A stretch of DNA of 64,000 bases from Acanthosepion lycidas (Eukaryota; Mollusca; Cephalopoda; Sepiida; Sepiidae), in the NCBI GenBank assembly GCA_963932145.1, contig OZ010586.1:71480365-71544364 (forward strand), in the 5' to 3' direction. The translations under genes were made by a program, and so were the position numbers. Below the pieces are notes generated by a model that saw only the letters and a list, made by a program, of their open reading frames with translations, searched no databases and was not told where the DNA came from. This document shows, piece by piece, positions 35,617 through 46,254 of this stretch (its first letter is position 1; each line of letters begins with the position of its first letter).

Positions 35617-35880
35617 TTTTTAAAAAAATCATTTCACCCCAAGGAAGACGGAAATGCCACTAGCACACAGGGTTACAGGCAGTGAAAGTGAGAGAAAAGA
35701 ATGAGTATAAGGAGGATTGAGGAACAGACAAAAGTTAAATGGGATCCAAGAAGATAGAAGATAGTGATTGACATTGCATTTAAATTTTTGATGATTGTAG
35801 TTATCAGGGAAGCAAGTAAATGGAAGGAGTTCTGCATGCAGGAAGTGTGAGAAAAGAAACTGCTGAAGTAGAAGTTTCAT
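35617..35880 (-). mobile_element. LINE-A 3' end
   Basis: Minus-strand 3' UTR plus the last coding block ('LPFTCFPDNYNHQKFKCNVN'). Ends abruptly at the left arm of unrelated A-rich DNA and a TA tract. Confidence 0.85.
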
Positions 35881-35923
35881 ATCCTGAAAAAAAAAGAGAG
35901 AAATTTAAGAGAAAATTAATGGA

Positions 35924-35929
<6 letters not shown>

Positions 35930-35989
<60 letters not shown>

Positions 35990-36000
35990 ATATATATATA
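35930..36000. repeat. (TA)n microsatellite
   Basis: TA run with a single break at 35979. Confidence 0.95.
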
Positions 36001-36075
36001 TGTTCACCCCAAGCAAGATGATAATGCCACTAAGACACAATGGGCTACTAGAAGTGAAAGAGAATGGAAAAATTT
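36001..36075 (-). mobile_element. LINE-A 3' terminal scrap
   Basis: Only the last 70 bp of the LINE-A 3' UTR, starting at GTTCACCCCAAGCAAGATGA, directly against the TA tract. The A-tail position is occupied by TA repeats. Confidence 0.78.
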
Positions 36076-36184
36076 AGAAGGAACTAGAAACCCATCCCTA
36101 AAAAAAGAACAAGGGATACACCTCTACTCTAAATGTACAGGCAATTTTAATAAGTTTGTGATTGACTTGACACTGTATAAATTA

Positions 36185-36285
36185 TTAGATTGGTGCAAAA
36201 ATAATGACGTAATAATGTTCTTTTTGACATTAAAAAATACGTCAAAAAACAACATTATTACGTCATTATTTTTGCACCAACCTAA
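36185..36285. mobile_element. MADE1-like mariner MITE, 101 bp
   Basis: Palindrome with one change in the left terminus (TTAGATTGGTGCAAAA) and a perfect right terminus, flanked by TA. Same long size class as the copy at 5479, with the inner arm motif ATTATTACGTCATTATTTTT. Confidence 0.95.
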
Positions 36286-36378
36286 TATTATAAATAAGAC
36301 TGCTACCCCCTTCTTAATTGATAAAAATTCAACATTTTTCCATTCTGACAAATGTTGTGGCTTGAGGAAGGACTAATT

Positions 36379-36581
36379 CTGGAATGGCCAAACTGTGGTT
36401 TGCAAGTCACATGCTGTTTTTTGACCTTTAATATGCGGCTCATGGAAATATGTTGATTCAGCTTCTTTTTTTTTATCACAGTTAATATAAAATGTAAAAA
36501 GAAAAAATTCAATTTGTGGCTCCAAAACATCTGAACTTTATCATATATGGCTCTTACATAAAGCAAGTTTGGCCACCCCTG
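36379..36581. mobile_element. hAT-like MITE, 203 bp
   Basis: Right terminus on the other strand CAGGGGTGGCCAAACTTGC; left terminus CTGGAATGGCCAAACTGTGG. The inner 'GGCTC' and 'GCGGCTC' phrases are common in hAT MITEs of this group. Flanking octamers are only weakly alike, so the insertion is old. Confidence 0.75.
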
Positions 36582-36889
36582 GTCTAAAGCGAGCTAATCT
36601 ACAAATATTATTCCCCACTAAAGATGTTCCTATATTTTACAAGTAGACCAGTCAATTTAAGTCATGACTTTATTGTGAAATGAAAGTGGAAATCAAATAA
36701 ACAATGCTATGTTCAAAGCTTGCAGTTTTATAATGTAATGGAGATAACATCAAAATTCTGCAACTCTTTCAATAGAACATCTCCAGAAAAGAGGAAAATG
36801 TCAGCAAGATTTTGTTGGCCTTCATCTTTTTCCTCTTTTTTTATCTCTTTTTATTTACATCCACAGTTCTGTGATAATGTAACTATCTC

Positions 36890-37075
36890 AGTTTATAACT
36901 CAGTCTGTTCACATCTATCTATCTACCTACCTCAGTGTATTCATATCTGTCTATGTCTATCTCTGTTTATATCTATCTACCTCAGTGTGTTCACATCTAT
37001 CTCAGTTTATAACTACGTCTGTCTATATCTACATATCCATCAACCTCGGCCTATTCATATATATCTATGTTAAAA
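36890..37075. repeat. Degenerate CTAT/CTGT minisatellite
   Basis: CTATCTATCTACCTCAGT and TTCACATCTATCTCAGTTTA type units repeat irregularly for about 180 bp. Confidence 0.75.
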
Positions 37076-37531
37076 ATGCCAAAATGGTTACATTTATTAA
37101 TTATAAATCATCTAAAAGAATTACTGAATCAGTCATATGATCCCAATTCAATTCAATTAATCAAAAAGTACATTTTTATAATGTATCCCATTTTCTAGCT
37201 TAGATTATACTTAAAGATACAATAATAAAATAAATAATGGTTAATCATCAAATAGAATTTTAATTAAATTCTATACTTTCCTTAACACCCTAAAATATAT
37301 AATCATAAATTATATTTTTAATTATAGTATTCACTATTTTCTTTCAATATATGAACTTTATTTTTCTCATTATAACTTTCTTTTATTTCTTTCATTTTAT
37401 TAAATCAAAGCCCAAAATTTACATATTTGTTAGAGAAAAGAGAGAGAATGATAGCAGAAGCTTAATGAAAACCCCCAAAAAATTATACATACATACATGT
37501 GTGTGTGTATATATATATATGTGTGTAGGAG

Positions 37532-37742
37532 GCACAGTTGAGTAGTGGAAAGCAGCTTGGATTGAGGAATCAGAGAGCCAAGTTCGAATTCCAGTCAAAT
37601 CCATTACCTGCACTTACATGCTAATATCCTTGGGAAAGGTATGAATCCTATTCTTCTCCTTCCAGCTATGAGTAAATAGCAGACTGGGTTCTATAGCCTT
37701 GGATAGCAAATGGTCTAGGAGAAGGACAACTCTGAATTCATA
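37532..37742 (+). mobile_element. tRNA-Arg-type SINE
   Basis: tRNA-like head (GCACAGTTGAGTAGTGGAAA), box-B-like GTTCGAATTCCAG (the best-preserved box B in the window), an AAGGTATGAATCCTATTCTT body and the 3' module ending GGACAACTCTGAATTCA. Lacks the 5S-like part. Confidence 0.82.
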
Positions 37743-37939
37743 AATCTGTGGAGGGTCGTTTTGGGAACCTTGTGGCACATAGCACACCAGGTCTCTGTAT
37801 TTAGCCCTTCAAAAAGTGTGTTTGATTCTGCACAAAGTCTTCACCACTATAATCAAATCATTTGTGTTGGTGTCTGGCTGTCGATTCTTAGGAACTGAGC
37901 TGCTTGATCTTCACACATCAAATATGACAGGAGAGTCCA

Positions 37940-38622
<683 letters not shown>

Positions 38623-38670
38623 AAAATATCCCCAATACTGTTTTTGATATATAAAAATATATATTGTTAT

Positions 38671-38721
<51 letters not shown>

Positions 38722-38907
38722 TTATTCTGTCCTGGACATTGAGTTCTACCTGTATTCTATCCTCTTGGAATTATTTTTTTTTATATCTATATATGAATAT
38801 ATATATATATATATATATATAGTTTATGCAAAACTAGGTAATCCGTATGGGTAGATCCAAGGAGGATGATATCCAGAGAGCACAATGTAAATTCAGAGCA
38901 AATATGT

Positions 38908-39051
38908 TTGAATAAAAACACATCACTTTAAGGTTCCATATAATTTTTTCATTTCAACTTTTGGAAGTAAAGTCTGATGATCCAAAGCCCTGTAAAAGGG
39001 TTGTGGTGAAATAACTTATTATATGGAACCTTAAAGTGATCTTTTTTTATT

Positions 39052-39055
<4 letters not shown>
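38908..39055. repeat. Inverted repeat with structured centre
   Basis: Arms near 38908-38951 and 39013-39055 share CACTTTAAGGTTCCATATAA in opposite orientation and end in TTGAATAAAAA-like sequence. The centre contains CTGATGATCC, a possible hairpin (AAAGCCCT against AGGGTT) and GTGAAATAAC. A (TA)n tract and (TG)n tract follow. Confidence 0.8.
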
Positions 39056-39134
<79 letters not shown>

Positions 39135-39518
39135 TGCATAGATTATTGAACAGTACTGAATTAGTGCTGGTTGTAATACAACTGTGCATGATGTATAATA
39201 ACAGAGCTAAAATTTATACTAATAATAAATCTACATTTTGTCGCTGTTTGGTATATCTCTACAGTTCATGCACAATGAGGAACAAAATGTAGATTTATTA
39301 TTAGTATATATGCACACACACACACATATATATAACCATAATATTTGTGATCATTTACTTTAACTTATATATATATATATATATATTAAATACTGAAATC
39401 CATTTATATTGCTATATATCCATGTATATTACTGTATTCTTATTCATGTGTAAATTGAAATGCACAATCAGGATGTTGCCATTTTATTTTCATCAGTGTA
39501 TATATATAAATATATATA

Positions 39519-39776
39519 TATAAAAGTGAACATAGAAGTCAACACTTAGAGGCGACAGTCTGTTTCATGCTATATGCAATCGTCAGGCCACATATGCTGT
39601 TATTTTTCTCGGCTATTTATATATATACGGGTTAGTGGTGCATTGTGGGTATTCTGTTATGGCGGTTATTTCACCGGAAGTCGTTTGTTTATCTATTTAG
39701 GTCAAATTATATTGCTTGTTTTTATTTTTTTGTTTCTTATTTCATTTATTTATTTATTTATTAACGTAGTAAAAAT
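39519..39776 (-). repeat. Left inverted terminal repeat of the Penelope element
   Basis: Reverse complement of 41325-41574. Differences: three single-base changes, all at CpG dinucleotides that remain CpG in this arm, plus a one-base change and an 8-bp length change in a TTTA-type repeat. Open frames through the arm on both copies are near-identical and not protein coding. Confidence 0.93.
39549..39592 (-). ncRNA. Hammerhead ribozyme motif, intact core
   Basis: Minus strand reads stem I GGC, core CTGACGA, stem II TTGC-ATATA-GCAT, GAAA, short stem III ACAG-A-CTGT, cleavage site after GTC, then GCC closing stem I. Every invariant core base (CUGANGA, GAAA, NUH) is present. The very short stem III is the 'minimal' type I form described for Penelope-like elements, thought to act as dimers. 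Weak point: the first stem II pair is U-U. Activity not shown. Confidence 0.72.
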
Positions 39777-39783
39777 CAACATC

Positions 39784-41017
39784 ATTAAGCACTCCCGTAA
39801 ATCATTATTATTCCACAATGAAGAAGCATGGATAAAGAAAGATGGGATATTTGACACTACAATGGGAAGCTTTGACGGTGCAGAAGCATGCAAAATCATT
39901 TACTTACTAAACAAACTGAGCAAAATAATAGATAGAAATGACACAGGACTCTACAGGGACGATGGTCTCATAATCTTAAGAAACTGTAACAAACAAAACA
40001 CAGACAAAACTAGAAAAGCAATAATAAAGATTTTTAAAAATAACGGATTCGACATAGATATAAAAACTAACCTAAACGAAGTAGATTTTCTAGATGTTAC
40101 CTTCAACCTAAGAGAAGGCACACATAAACCATATAGAAAACCTAATGACAAACCACTCTACATACACACATCTTCCAACCATCCACCTTCTATAATCAAA
40201 CAGATACCAAAATCGATTAACCGCAGGCTCTCTGACAATTAACTCCAATGAATCCCTATTTAACAAAGCTAAGAAAGACTATGAAACAGCCCTAAAAGAT
40301 AGCAGATTCCCAGCAATACTCACCACAGAATACAAAAAAGGCCAACAGAAGAAGAAATATCATATGGTTCAACCCACCGTACAGCAAGAACGTAAAAACA
40401 AACGTAGGAAAAATATTCTTCAAACTCTTACACAAACACTTCCCAGAATCAAGCACCTTACACAAGATATTCAATAAAAACACAGTAAAAATCAGCTACA
40501 GCTGCACCGAGAGCATGGCACAAATAATAAAAAAGCACAACAGGAAAATTATCAACAAACCACACGAACAAATTAAACCCACGTGCAACTGCAGAATAAA
40601 GAACGAATATCCCTTAAACGGAAATTGTTTACAAAACAACGTAATATACCAAGCCACGATAAAATCACCAGATAATGAAGAAAAAGTATACATAGAAGTA
40701 ACTGAAGGACCCTGGAAACAAAGAAATTATACACACAAAACATCTTTCACAAATAGTAAATATGCAAACAGTACAATGCTTTCTAAGTATATCTGGGAAA
40801 TTAAAAACAAAACGAACATCACACCAAAAATATCTTGGAAGATAAGGAAAAAATCATCAGCCTACAATAACCAATCAAAAACTTGCAAACTTTGCTCGGA
40901 GGAAAAAATAGCTACCATTACTTTCCCCGACTAAAATAAATTATTAAACAAAAGATCCGAGCTCATCTCAAAATGCAGACATGAAAATAAATTTCTACTA
41001 CGTAACCTAAAAAATTA
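39784..41017 (+). pseudogene. Penelope RT-endonuclease relic
   Basis: In order: an RT palm block ('GSFDGAEAC', then 'TGLYRDDGLIIL' with the YRDD catalytic motif at 39952), thumb-side blocks ('DFLDVTF', 'KPYRKPNDKPLYIHTSSNHP'), a linker ('NIIWFNPPYSKNVKTN', 'KHFP', 'ISYSC'), a Cys-rich knuckle ('CNC..YPLNGNC'), then a GIY-YIG-type domain ('VYIEVTEGPWKQR', 'LSKYIWEIK') and 'CKLCSEEK'. Frameshifts lie near 40230 and 40345, and a stop at 40933 precedes a last conserved 'LNKRSELISKCRH'. The second motif half reads Y-I-E instead of Y-I-G. RT fingers are absent. Not functional. Confidence 0.9.
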
Positions 41018-41324
41018 AAAACGGAATAAAATAAAAACAAATAAATATACTAATAAACAAAATAACAATAAAACATAAATAAATACTATGTTACTTAAAA
41101 ATCGAAAACCGAAAAGAGAAAATATACAAGTAAAATAAATTAACCTAAATTCATCCAAGTAAATAAATAAACAAACCAATCCCAAATAAAGATAATCAAT
41201 TAAAAACTGTTCCCGCCAAAATAATACTTAGAATGAACTACAACAATCAACCCCAAAACTGAACAAATAGCTTTAATTAAATTCCCAAACCAAAACAAAA
41301 CTGTTAAATAAGTGATATAAACAA

Positions 41325-41574
41325 ATTTTTACTACGTTAATAAATAAATAAAATAAGAAACAAAAAAATAAAAACAAGCAATATAATTTGACCTAAATAG
41401 ATAAACAAACGACTTCTGGTGAAATAACCGCCATAACAGAATACCCACAATGCACCACTAACCCATATATATATAAATAGCCGAGAAAAATAACAGCATA
41501 TGTGGCCTGACAATTGCATATAGCATGAAACAGACTGTCGCCTCTAAGTGTTGACTTCTATGTTCACTTTTATA
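41325..41574 (+). repeat. Right inverted terminal repeat of the Penelope element
   Basis: Partner of 39519-39776. Three CpG sites of the left arm are TpG or CpA here. Confidence 0.93.
41501..41544 (+). ncRNA. Hammerhead ribozyme motif, core mutated
   Basis: Sense-strand counterpart of the motif in the left arm, identical except that the core reads CTGACAA: the G at position 8, which acts in catalysis in hammerheads, is A (41512). This change is one of the CpG losses between the arms. Predicted inactive. Confidence 0.7.
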
Positions 41575-41647
41575 TTTACACACGCTCTATTTCTGATATT
41601 GAGCACTTTATTCCATAAATATAGCACACCTTAAGACTATATTTCTT

Positions 41648-41650
<3 letters not shown>

Positions 41651-41686
<36 letters not shown>

Positions 41687-41894
41687 ATCTCAATATATGT
41701 ATATATATATATAAATATATATATATATGAGAATCTCAATATACATTGCTACGTTGCAAAGATGTGCTGGGATGATGCATCATTAGTGATGTTAATCTTG
41801 AATTCATTGATACTTTCAGCCTTTCAGCTGACCTTCCCCTTGTCGATTACATGGCAGTACCCATCCCAGCAGCAAACAACACTTAATCTTCATT

Positions 41895-41938
<44 letters not shown>
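41651..41938. repeat. Two (TA)n tracts flanking short unique sequence
   Basis: TA runs at about 41651-41730 (broken by a duplicated GAGAATCTCAATATA) and 41899-41938. Confidence 0.85.
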
Positions 41939-41939
<1 letters not shown>

Positions 41940-42105
41940 TATATAAAATGAAACTCAACATCTTGATTATGTTATTAATATTATTGCCTGTGAATTCAGA
42001 AAAAAATTCTTTTGAGTTTATTGATTTAAATGCTTATTAGGAAGGGCATGTACTCTAATTTCCCTTTCAGTCAGTAAAAATATTTTTCAATATGAAATTT
42101 GTGCC

Positions 42106-42163
42106 AATTTTATGTTTACAAATTTTATGTTTACAAATTTTATGTTTACAAATTTTATGTTTC
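42106..42163. repeat. 15-bp tandem repeat, about 4 copies
   Basis: Unit AATTTTATGTTTACA, the last copy partial. Confidence 0.9.
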
Positions 42164-42199
42164 ATTATTTAAGATGTTTCTTCCTTTCATTTCTCTCAT

Positions 42200-42495
42200 C
42201 CTTACTTTTTTTTTTGACCTGGTCAGATTGAACCGGCTTCCTCCCGAGCATCACAGACCATCGCTGAGCCAGGTCACACGAAATGGTGAGCCAACTGCGA
42301 TTCCATCGTCAAAGACCAACTACTTGTGGACCGGATAGTACTGCTAGGTCATCCTTGATTGTGCTAGCCCACGTCCTCAGCTGTCCTCGGACACATTTTC
42401 GCCAGCCAGGAAGAGAAGGTGGGAGAAGTACATCGTGGATGAGCTCTCCCTCCGGGCGTCTCATCCTTACAATTACCAGATCGACATTGTCAGAG
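42200..42495 (-). mobile_element. LINE C-terminal fragment, GC-rich
   Basis: Clearly richer in G+C than its neighbours. The minus strand holds an open stretch with 'CVRGQLRTWASTIKDDLAVL', 'VVGLRRWNRSW' and 'DLAQRW', similar to the R-G-x-x-x-T-W-x-x-x-V-x-x-D-L layout at the C-terminus of some LINE proteins. Its base composition suggests a younger or differently sourced element than LINE-A or RTE-like copies. Confidence 0.5.
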
Positions 42496-43024
42496 TAAAA
42501 CCAGGCATTTTAATACAGAATTTTTTAGCAGTTATCATTGATGCAGAAATTTCCAGAATTCCTTTTGATAAAATATTTTTATTCCTATAAATTCATATCC
42601 TTATTATTCAGTCAGAATTTGCTCTTATTGTTGGGTATACCAAAATATACGGGCAGCCTTAACAGTACCTGTCATAGATATTTACCCAAACACGTCTTCC
42701 TTGTCATCTTTATAGTTTTTGTTTTGTTTTTTAAAGATGACAAAAGAGAAGTCAGAACATATATGAAGATTTTCTTTTATAGATGAAGAACATACAAACA
42801 AAGTGTTAAAATGTGTTACCTTCTCTCTTTGCTCACATATTCAGTATATCATGTTGCAAAAGATTTTGTTTTTTCTCATGTGTCTCAGAAGCATTTTCTC
42901 TACATTGTGTCTAAACTAAAAACTTCTCACTGTCCAGACTGTTATTCTGACAGGCTGTTAAGAGTTGCATGGCCAGCCAAACATTGTGCATACTAATTAG
43001 GGAAGAGGAAGGAAAGTTAATCCA

Positions 43025-43350
43025 ACATTATGTGTGATCACTGAAGTTAAGCAACACTGAGCCTGGTCAATACCTAGATGGGTGACTGCTTGTGAATACC
43101 AGGTACAGAAAACTTAGATGTGCAGTTGGTATAATGGATAACAGCTTGGAGCCAAGTTTCATTTCCAGTCAGGTTTGTTATATTCACATGGGCAAATACC
43201 CTTGCGAAAGGTATGAATTCACATCTTCCCCCCTCACCTATGGGTTAATTAGTAGGTATTGTATCAGTAAACCATTACTATCTCCAAAAAAGATTCTTAC
43301 AATCTAAAAATGTTTTCTGGCTTTACATAACCTGTAAAATAAGCTGTAAA
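43025..43350 (+). mobile_element. Composite 5S/tRNA SINE, well preserved
   Basis: 5S-like part: GAAGTTAAGCAACACTGAGC, CCTGGTCAATACCTAGATGG and GTGACTGCTTGTGAATACC. It lines up with box A, the intermediate element and box C of 5S rRNA genes and ends near AAACTT. The tRNA-Arg-like part follows directly: GTTGGTATAATGGATAACAG (compare GTGGCGCAATGGATAGC in tRNA-Arg), then a decayed box B (TTTCATTTCC). Then body AAGGTATGAATTCACATCTT and the 3' module TTCTTACAATCTAAAAATGT. Head and body are contiguous, as in seven other copies. Confidence 0.88.
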
Positions 43351-43439
43351 ATACAAATTAATCATTCGGTCAATCTATCATAGAGAATAATTACAATTTT
43401 GATTCATTCGCTACCTTGCATTTAAAATTTGATCTCAAA

Positions 43440-43618
43440 AAATTTAAATGCAATATCAGTCATCATCTTCTGTCTCCTTGAATCCTGTTTTTTTATTGTC
43501 CTTTCTCCTTTATAATGTTTTTTATCAACTCTTTTCACACTCAGTAACCTCTAGAATCTTAGTGGCTTTATCACCTTGCTCGGAGTGAAATGATTTTAAA
43601 AAGAAAGAAAGAAAGAAA
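43440..43618 (+). mobile_element. LINE-A 3' UTR end
   Basis: Ends TTGCTCGGAGTGAAATGATT followed by an A/AAAG-type tail. It follows a composite SINE by less than 100 bp. Confidence 0.8.
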
Positions 43619-44377
43619 ACCTAGATTAATTCAGTTAATGATAACGTTTTCATGAATCTGAAGCTGAAGTAATAAAAATATATTGTACTAAAAAATAAAA
43701 TCCATTAATTCTTTAGAAATTGCTTTGTCTATATTTCGGAAATGAAACTGAGCAAATATTCCTATTGAGAAAATCTGAATGAGTGAACTTTGATCTTTGA
43801 TGATCTTCACAGTCAGGTGGTCAAAGTATGCCAGATCACATGGTGGTTTCTCCTGCAAAGGGGGATGCAGGTTTGAATCCTGCTGGAGAGCACATTCTTC
43901 AATAAAGTTTTCTTGAGTGTGCAGGACAGGAGAAAAAATAAACAGTGTTTAAAATAAATGGAACATCTATTCAAATACAGGTATCCACTAAAAATAACAC
44001 TTTAAGCAATACGCACACACACACACTATGTGTGTGTGTGTGTGTGTGTGGGTGTGTTTCCATTTTGAATCCCTCTATGGCTCTGATATGTTTGCATGAT
44101 GATTCTATTTCTACTAGAACCTTTTGAGTGCTGATGGTCAAGTTTTGTACTTTTTATTTTAAAGCATCATAATCAACATTTGTGGGCTTTATTTCAAAGG
44201 ACAAGTCAATCACTTTTAAAATGCTTAAAAAATTTTTTTAGCAGTGTGGTCAGATATTTTCTTTCCTTCCATGTTTCAAATTTTGCAAGCAACTTCAGTA
44301 ACTCTGAGGTTCAGTTTAAAATAATGCCTCAAAATTTCTGGAATCTTAATTACTGTATCTGCCATTATAATATTAGA

Positions 44378-45132
44378 TCTCTATAAAAGGCAGGATGTAT
44401 GTGTGTGTGTGTGTAACGAATGCATGGCCGCAATTTTTGACGGATTTGCACCAAAATTTACATGTACATGCACCAAGTTATTGGGAAGGCCAAGACCAAC
44501 TTTGCATTTCCCAACTCCTATCGATAGTGGAAATAATTGATTTTTTCATGCTTCTATGGCAGTTTTCATGTAGTTTGCGGCCATTTTCTACTGGCCAGAG
44601 TGAGAGCCTATAGCTTGCTGCCATGAATAGGTAGGAAGATTCTATTGGTCAGCGTGAGAGCCAACAGCTGACTGACATGAATGTTAACTAGCATGCTAGC
44701 ATGCAAAAAAAATCAATAGCTGCATTTGTCACAAGTGTGAAAAATTTAAATCTGCATGGCACTTTACTCCAATTGGTTCATTCGCTTGCTTAAACTCAAC
44801 GTTGATTCTGATTCTGCAGAACAGGGTTGGGTGTGAAAAAGTATTTGTTGTTAACATTCTTTTTTCATTCGGTTTTTCCAGTTACAAGTCCTTTTTTTTT
44901 GTGTTCATTTTGCTTAGTTCTTTTTTCATAACAGATTTAATATTTAGTATAGAGCTTAGAAAAATTTCGCAGAGTGAGATAGGCAAGAAGTAAGGCATGT
45001 AGCAACATGAGCACGGCAAAGGGCACTCCTTTAAAGGTGGGGAAGGGCAAAAATATTTTAAGCGATAGCAATTGCTGTATGAGTCGTACGATTTTTCAAT
45101 CAAGCACGGGCAACGCCGGGCCATGCTGCTAG
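44378..45132 (+). mobile_element. Non-autonomous Helitron, 755 bp
   Basis: Starts TCTCTATAAAAGGCAGGATG with a (TG)n tract soon after, ends GCACGGGCAACGCCGGGCCA-TGCTGCTAG, and sits between A (44377) and T (45133). The TC start, CTAG end, GC-rich short palindromic block just before the end and A/T insertion site are the Helitron hallmarks. No Rep/helicase frame inside, so it moves (if at all) with foreign machinery. Confidence 0.88.
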
Positions 45133-45214
45133 TTATAATATAAACAATATAACATATAACAAAAGCTATTGCTGAATAGTATTGATAATAATAATGATGA
45201 TGATAATAATTACA

Positions 45215-45885
45215 TAGTGCTGGGTTAAAAGCTGAAACAGAAGGTTTTATACATGATGTGCAGGACCAATGCTTGTTAACTAGAAATTATCACACACACA
45301 TACTAAAATATTGTGTTAGCCCAAAATGCAGATTCCATGATAAATATTCAGAAACAATTGATCATCTTGTATCATTTTGCACGGTATTGGTACCCACTGA
45401 ATATAAAACCTGGCATGACAGAGTTGGCCAATATCTGTATTGGAAAATCTGCAAATTCTATGGGAAGGAAACTGAAAGAAATTGGTATGAACACCACCCA
45501 GATCCAGTTACAGAGATTGGACTTGTAACAATTTTATGGGACTACACAATACACACGAACAGAAAAATTAAAGTTAACTGCCCAGACATTGTTATTAGAG
45601 ACCACAAACAAAAAAAATTGATATGGCAGTACCTGCAGACTGCAATGTATCTTTGAAAATCTTCAAAAAGCTATCAAAATACAAGGACCTTGAAATTGAA
45701 ATCTCAAAAATGTGGCACATGGGAACATCAACGATCCCTATTGTGGTTGGAACACTCGGATTGGTTGGGAAAGATCCCAACAGACTCATTGAAGTGATTC
45801 CTGGAAGCCCATGCCTTAAAGGAATGCAAAACATTGTTCTCATGAGTACAGCCCACATCTTACGAAGGCCTTTATCTTTGTAAAA
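45215..45885 (+). pseudogene. C-terminal part of an RLE-type LINE (CCHC knuckle plus endonuclease)
   Basis: Frame one (45258-45653) gives 'CVSPKCRFHDKYSETIDHLV' with a following Cys (knuckle), 'WYEHHPDPV' and 'NCPDIVIRD' (the P-D of the restriction-like endonuclease). Frame two from 45623 continues with 'DMAVPADCNVSLKIFKKLSK', 'YKDLEIEISKMW', 'TIPIVVGTLGLV' and 'TAHILRRPLSL' to a stop. The two join at an 8-A run near 45611, where a one-base slip broke the reading frame. Otherwise this 220-residue end is well preserved. Knuckle plus PD-(D/E)xK endonuclease is typical of R2/R4/NeSL-like elements. The RT is missing (5' truncation). A short 3' UTR and a (AAT)n tail to about 46040 follow. Confidence 0.85.
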
Positions 45886-46254
45886 TATGTGTATATGTGT
45901 TGTTTTTTTTTTAATTGGTCAGTGAAAAATGTCATGATGCCATTTCTGGCCTTAGATCTCTGGGCAGGACCCGGAAAGAAATGTGTTCACATCAGAAATC
46001 AATGGAAATAAAATAATAATAATGATAACAGTAGCAATAATAAATCCATGATGCTAAACCAGGCATAGTTCTCATGGCTTCCAATCTAAGGTGATTGGAA
46101 GTGTTTGACTCTATATATTTTGTCTTAGTCAATTAAGATGGGCTACTTTAAATATCCCATTAGGTTTGCTGTTCTGTTATCTGACCTCAACCAGTTAGCC
46201 ATGTCCCTCAGGGGCTGATACACTGTGCATCTCTATTTATTAGTGGGAGTTGTG

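Larger units (their letters stand above)
39519..41574 (+). mobile_element. Penelope-like element with inverted terminal repeats
   Basis: A complete insertion unit: about 250-bp inverted terminal repeats enclose a plus-strand relic of a reverse transcriptase plus C-terminal GIY-YIG-type endonuclease. Penelope-like elements are known to have terminal repeats in direct or inverted orientation and hammerhead ribozymes in them; both traits are seen here. The RT N-terminal part is missing, so the copy is 5'-deleted. The repeat arms are about 98% identical, so the insertion is recent relative to the other repeats. Confidence 0.9.

Noticed and set aside
39574-39780. Hydrophobic N-terminus of the 222-codon frame that runs into the Penelope RT
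   Set aside because: It is translation of the left terminal repeat; the inverted right arm gives nearly the same peptide on the other strand. It is not part of the RT.
43810-43900. Possible tRNA gene with a GCAGG-TTTGAAT-CCTGC T-arm
   Set aside because: The T-arm is perfect, but no acceptor stem or D-arm at proper distance could be drawn. Probably a relic of another tRNA-derived repeat.
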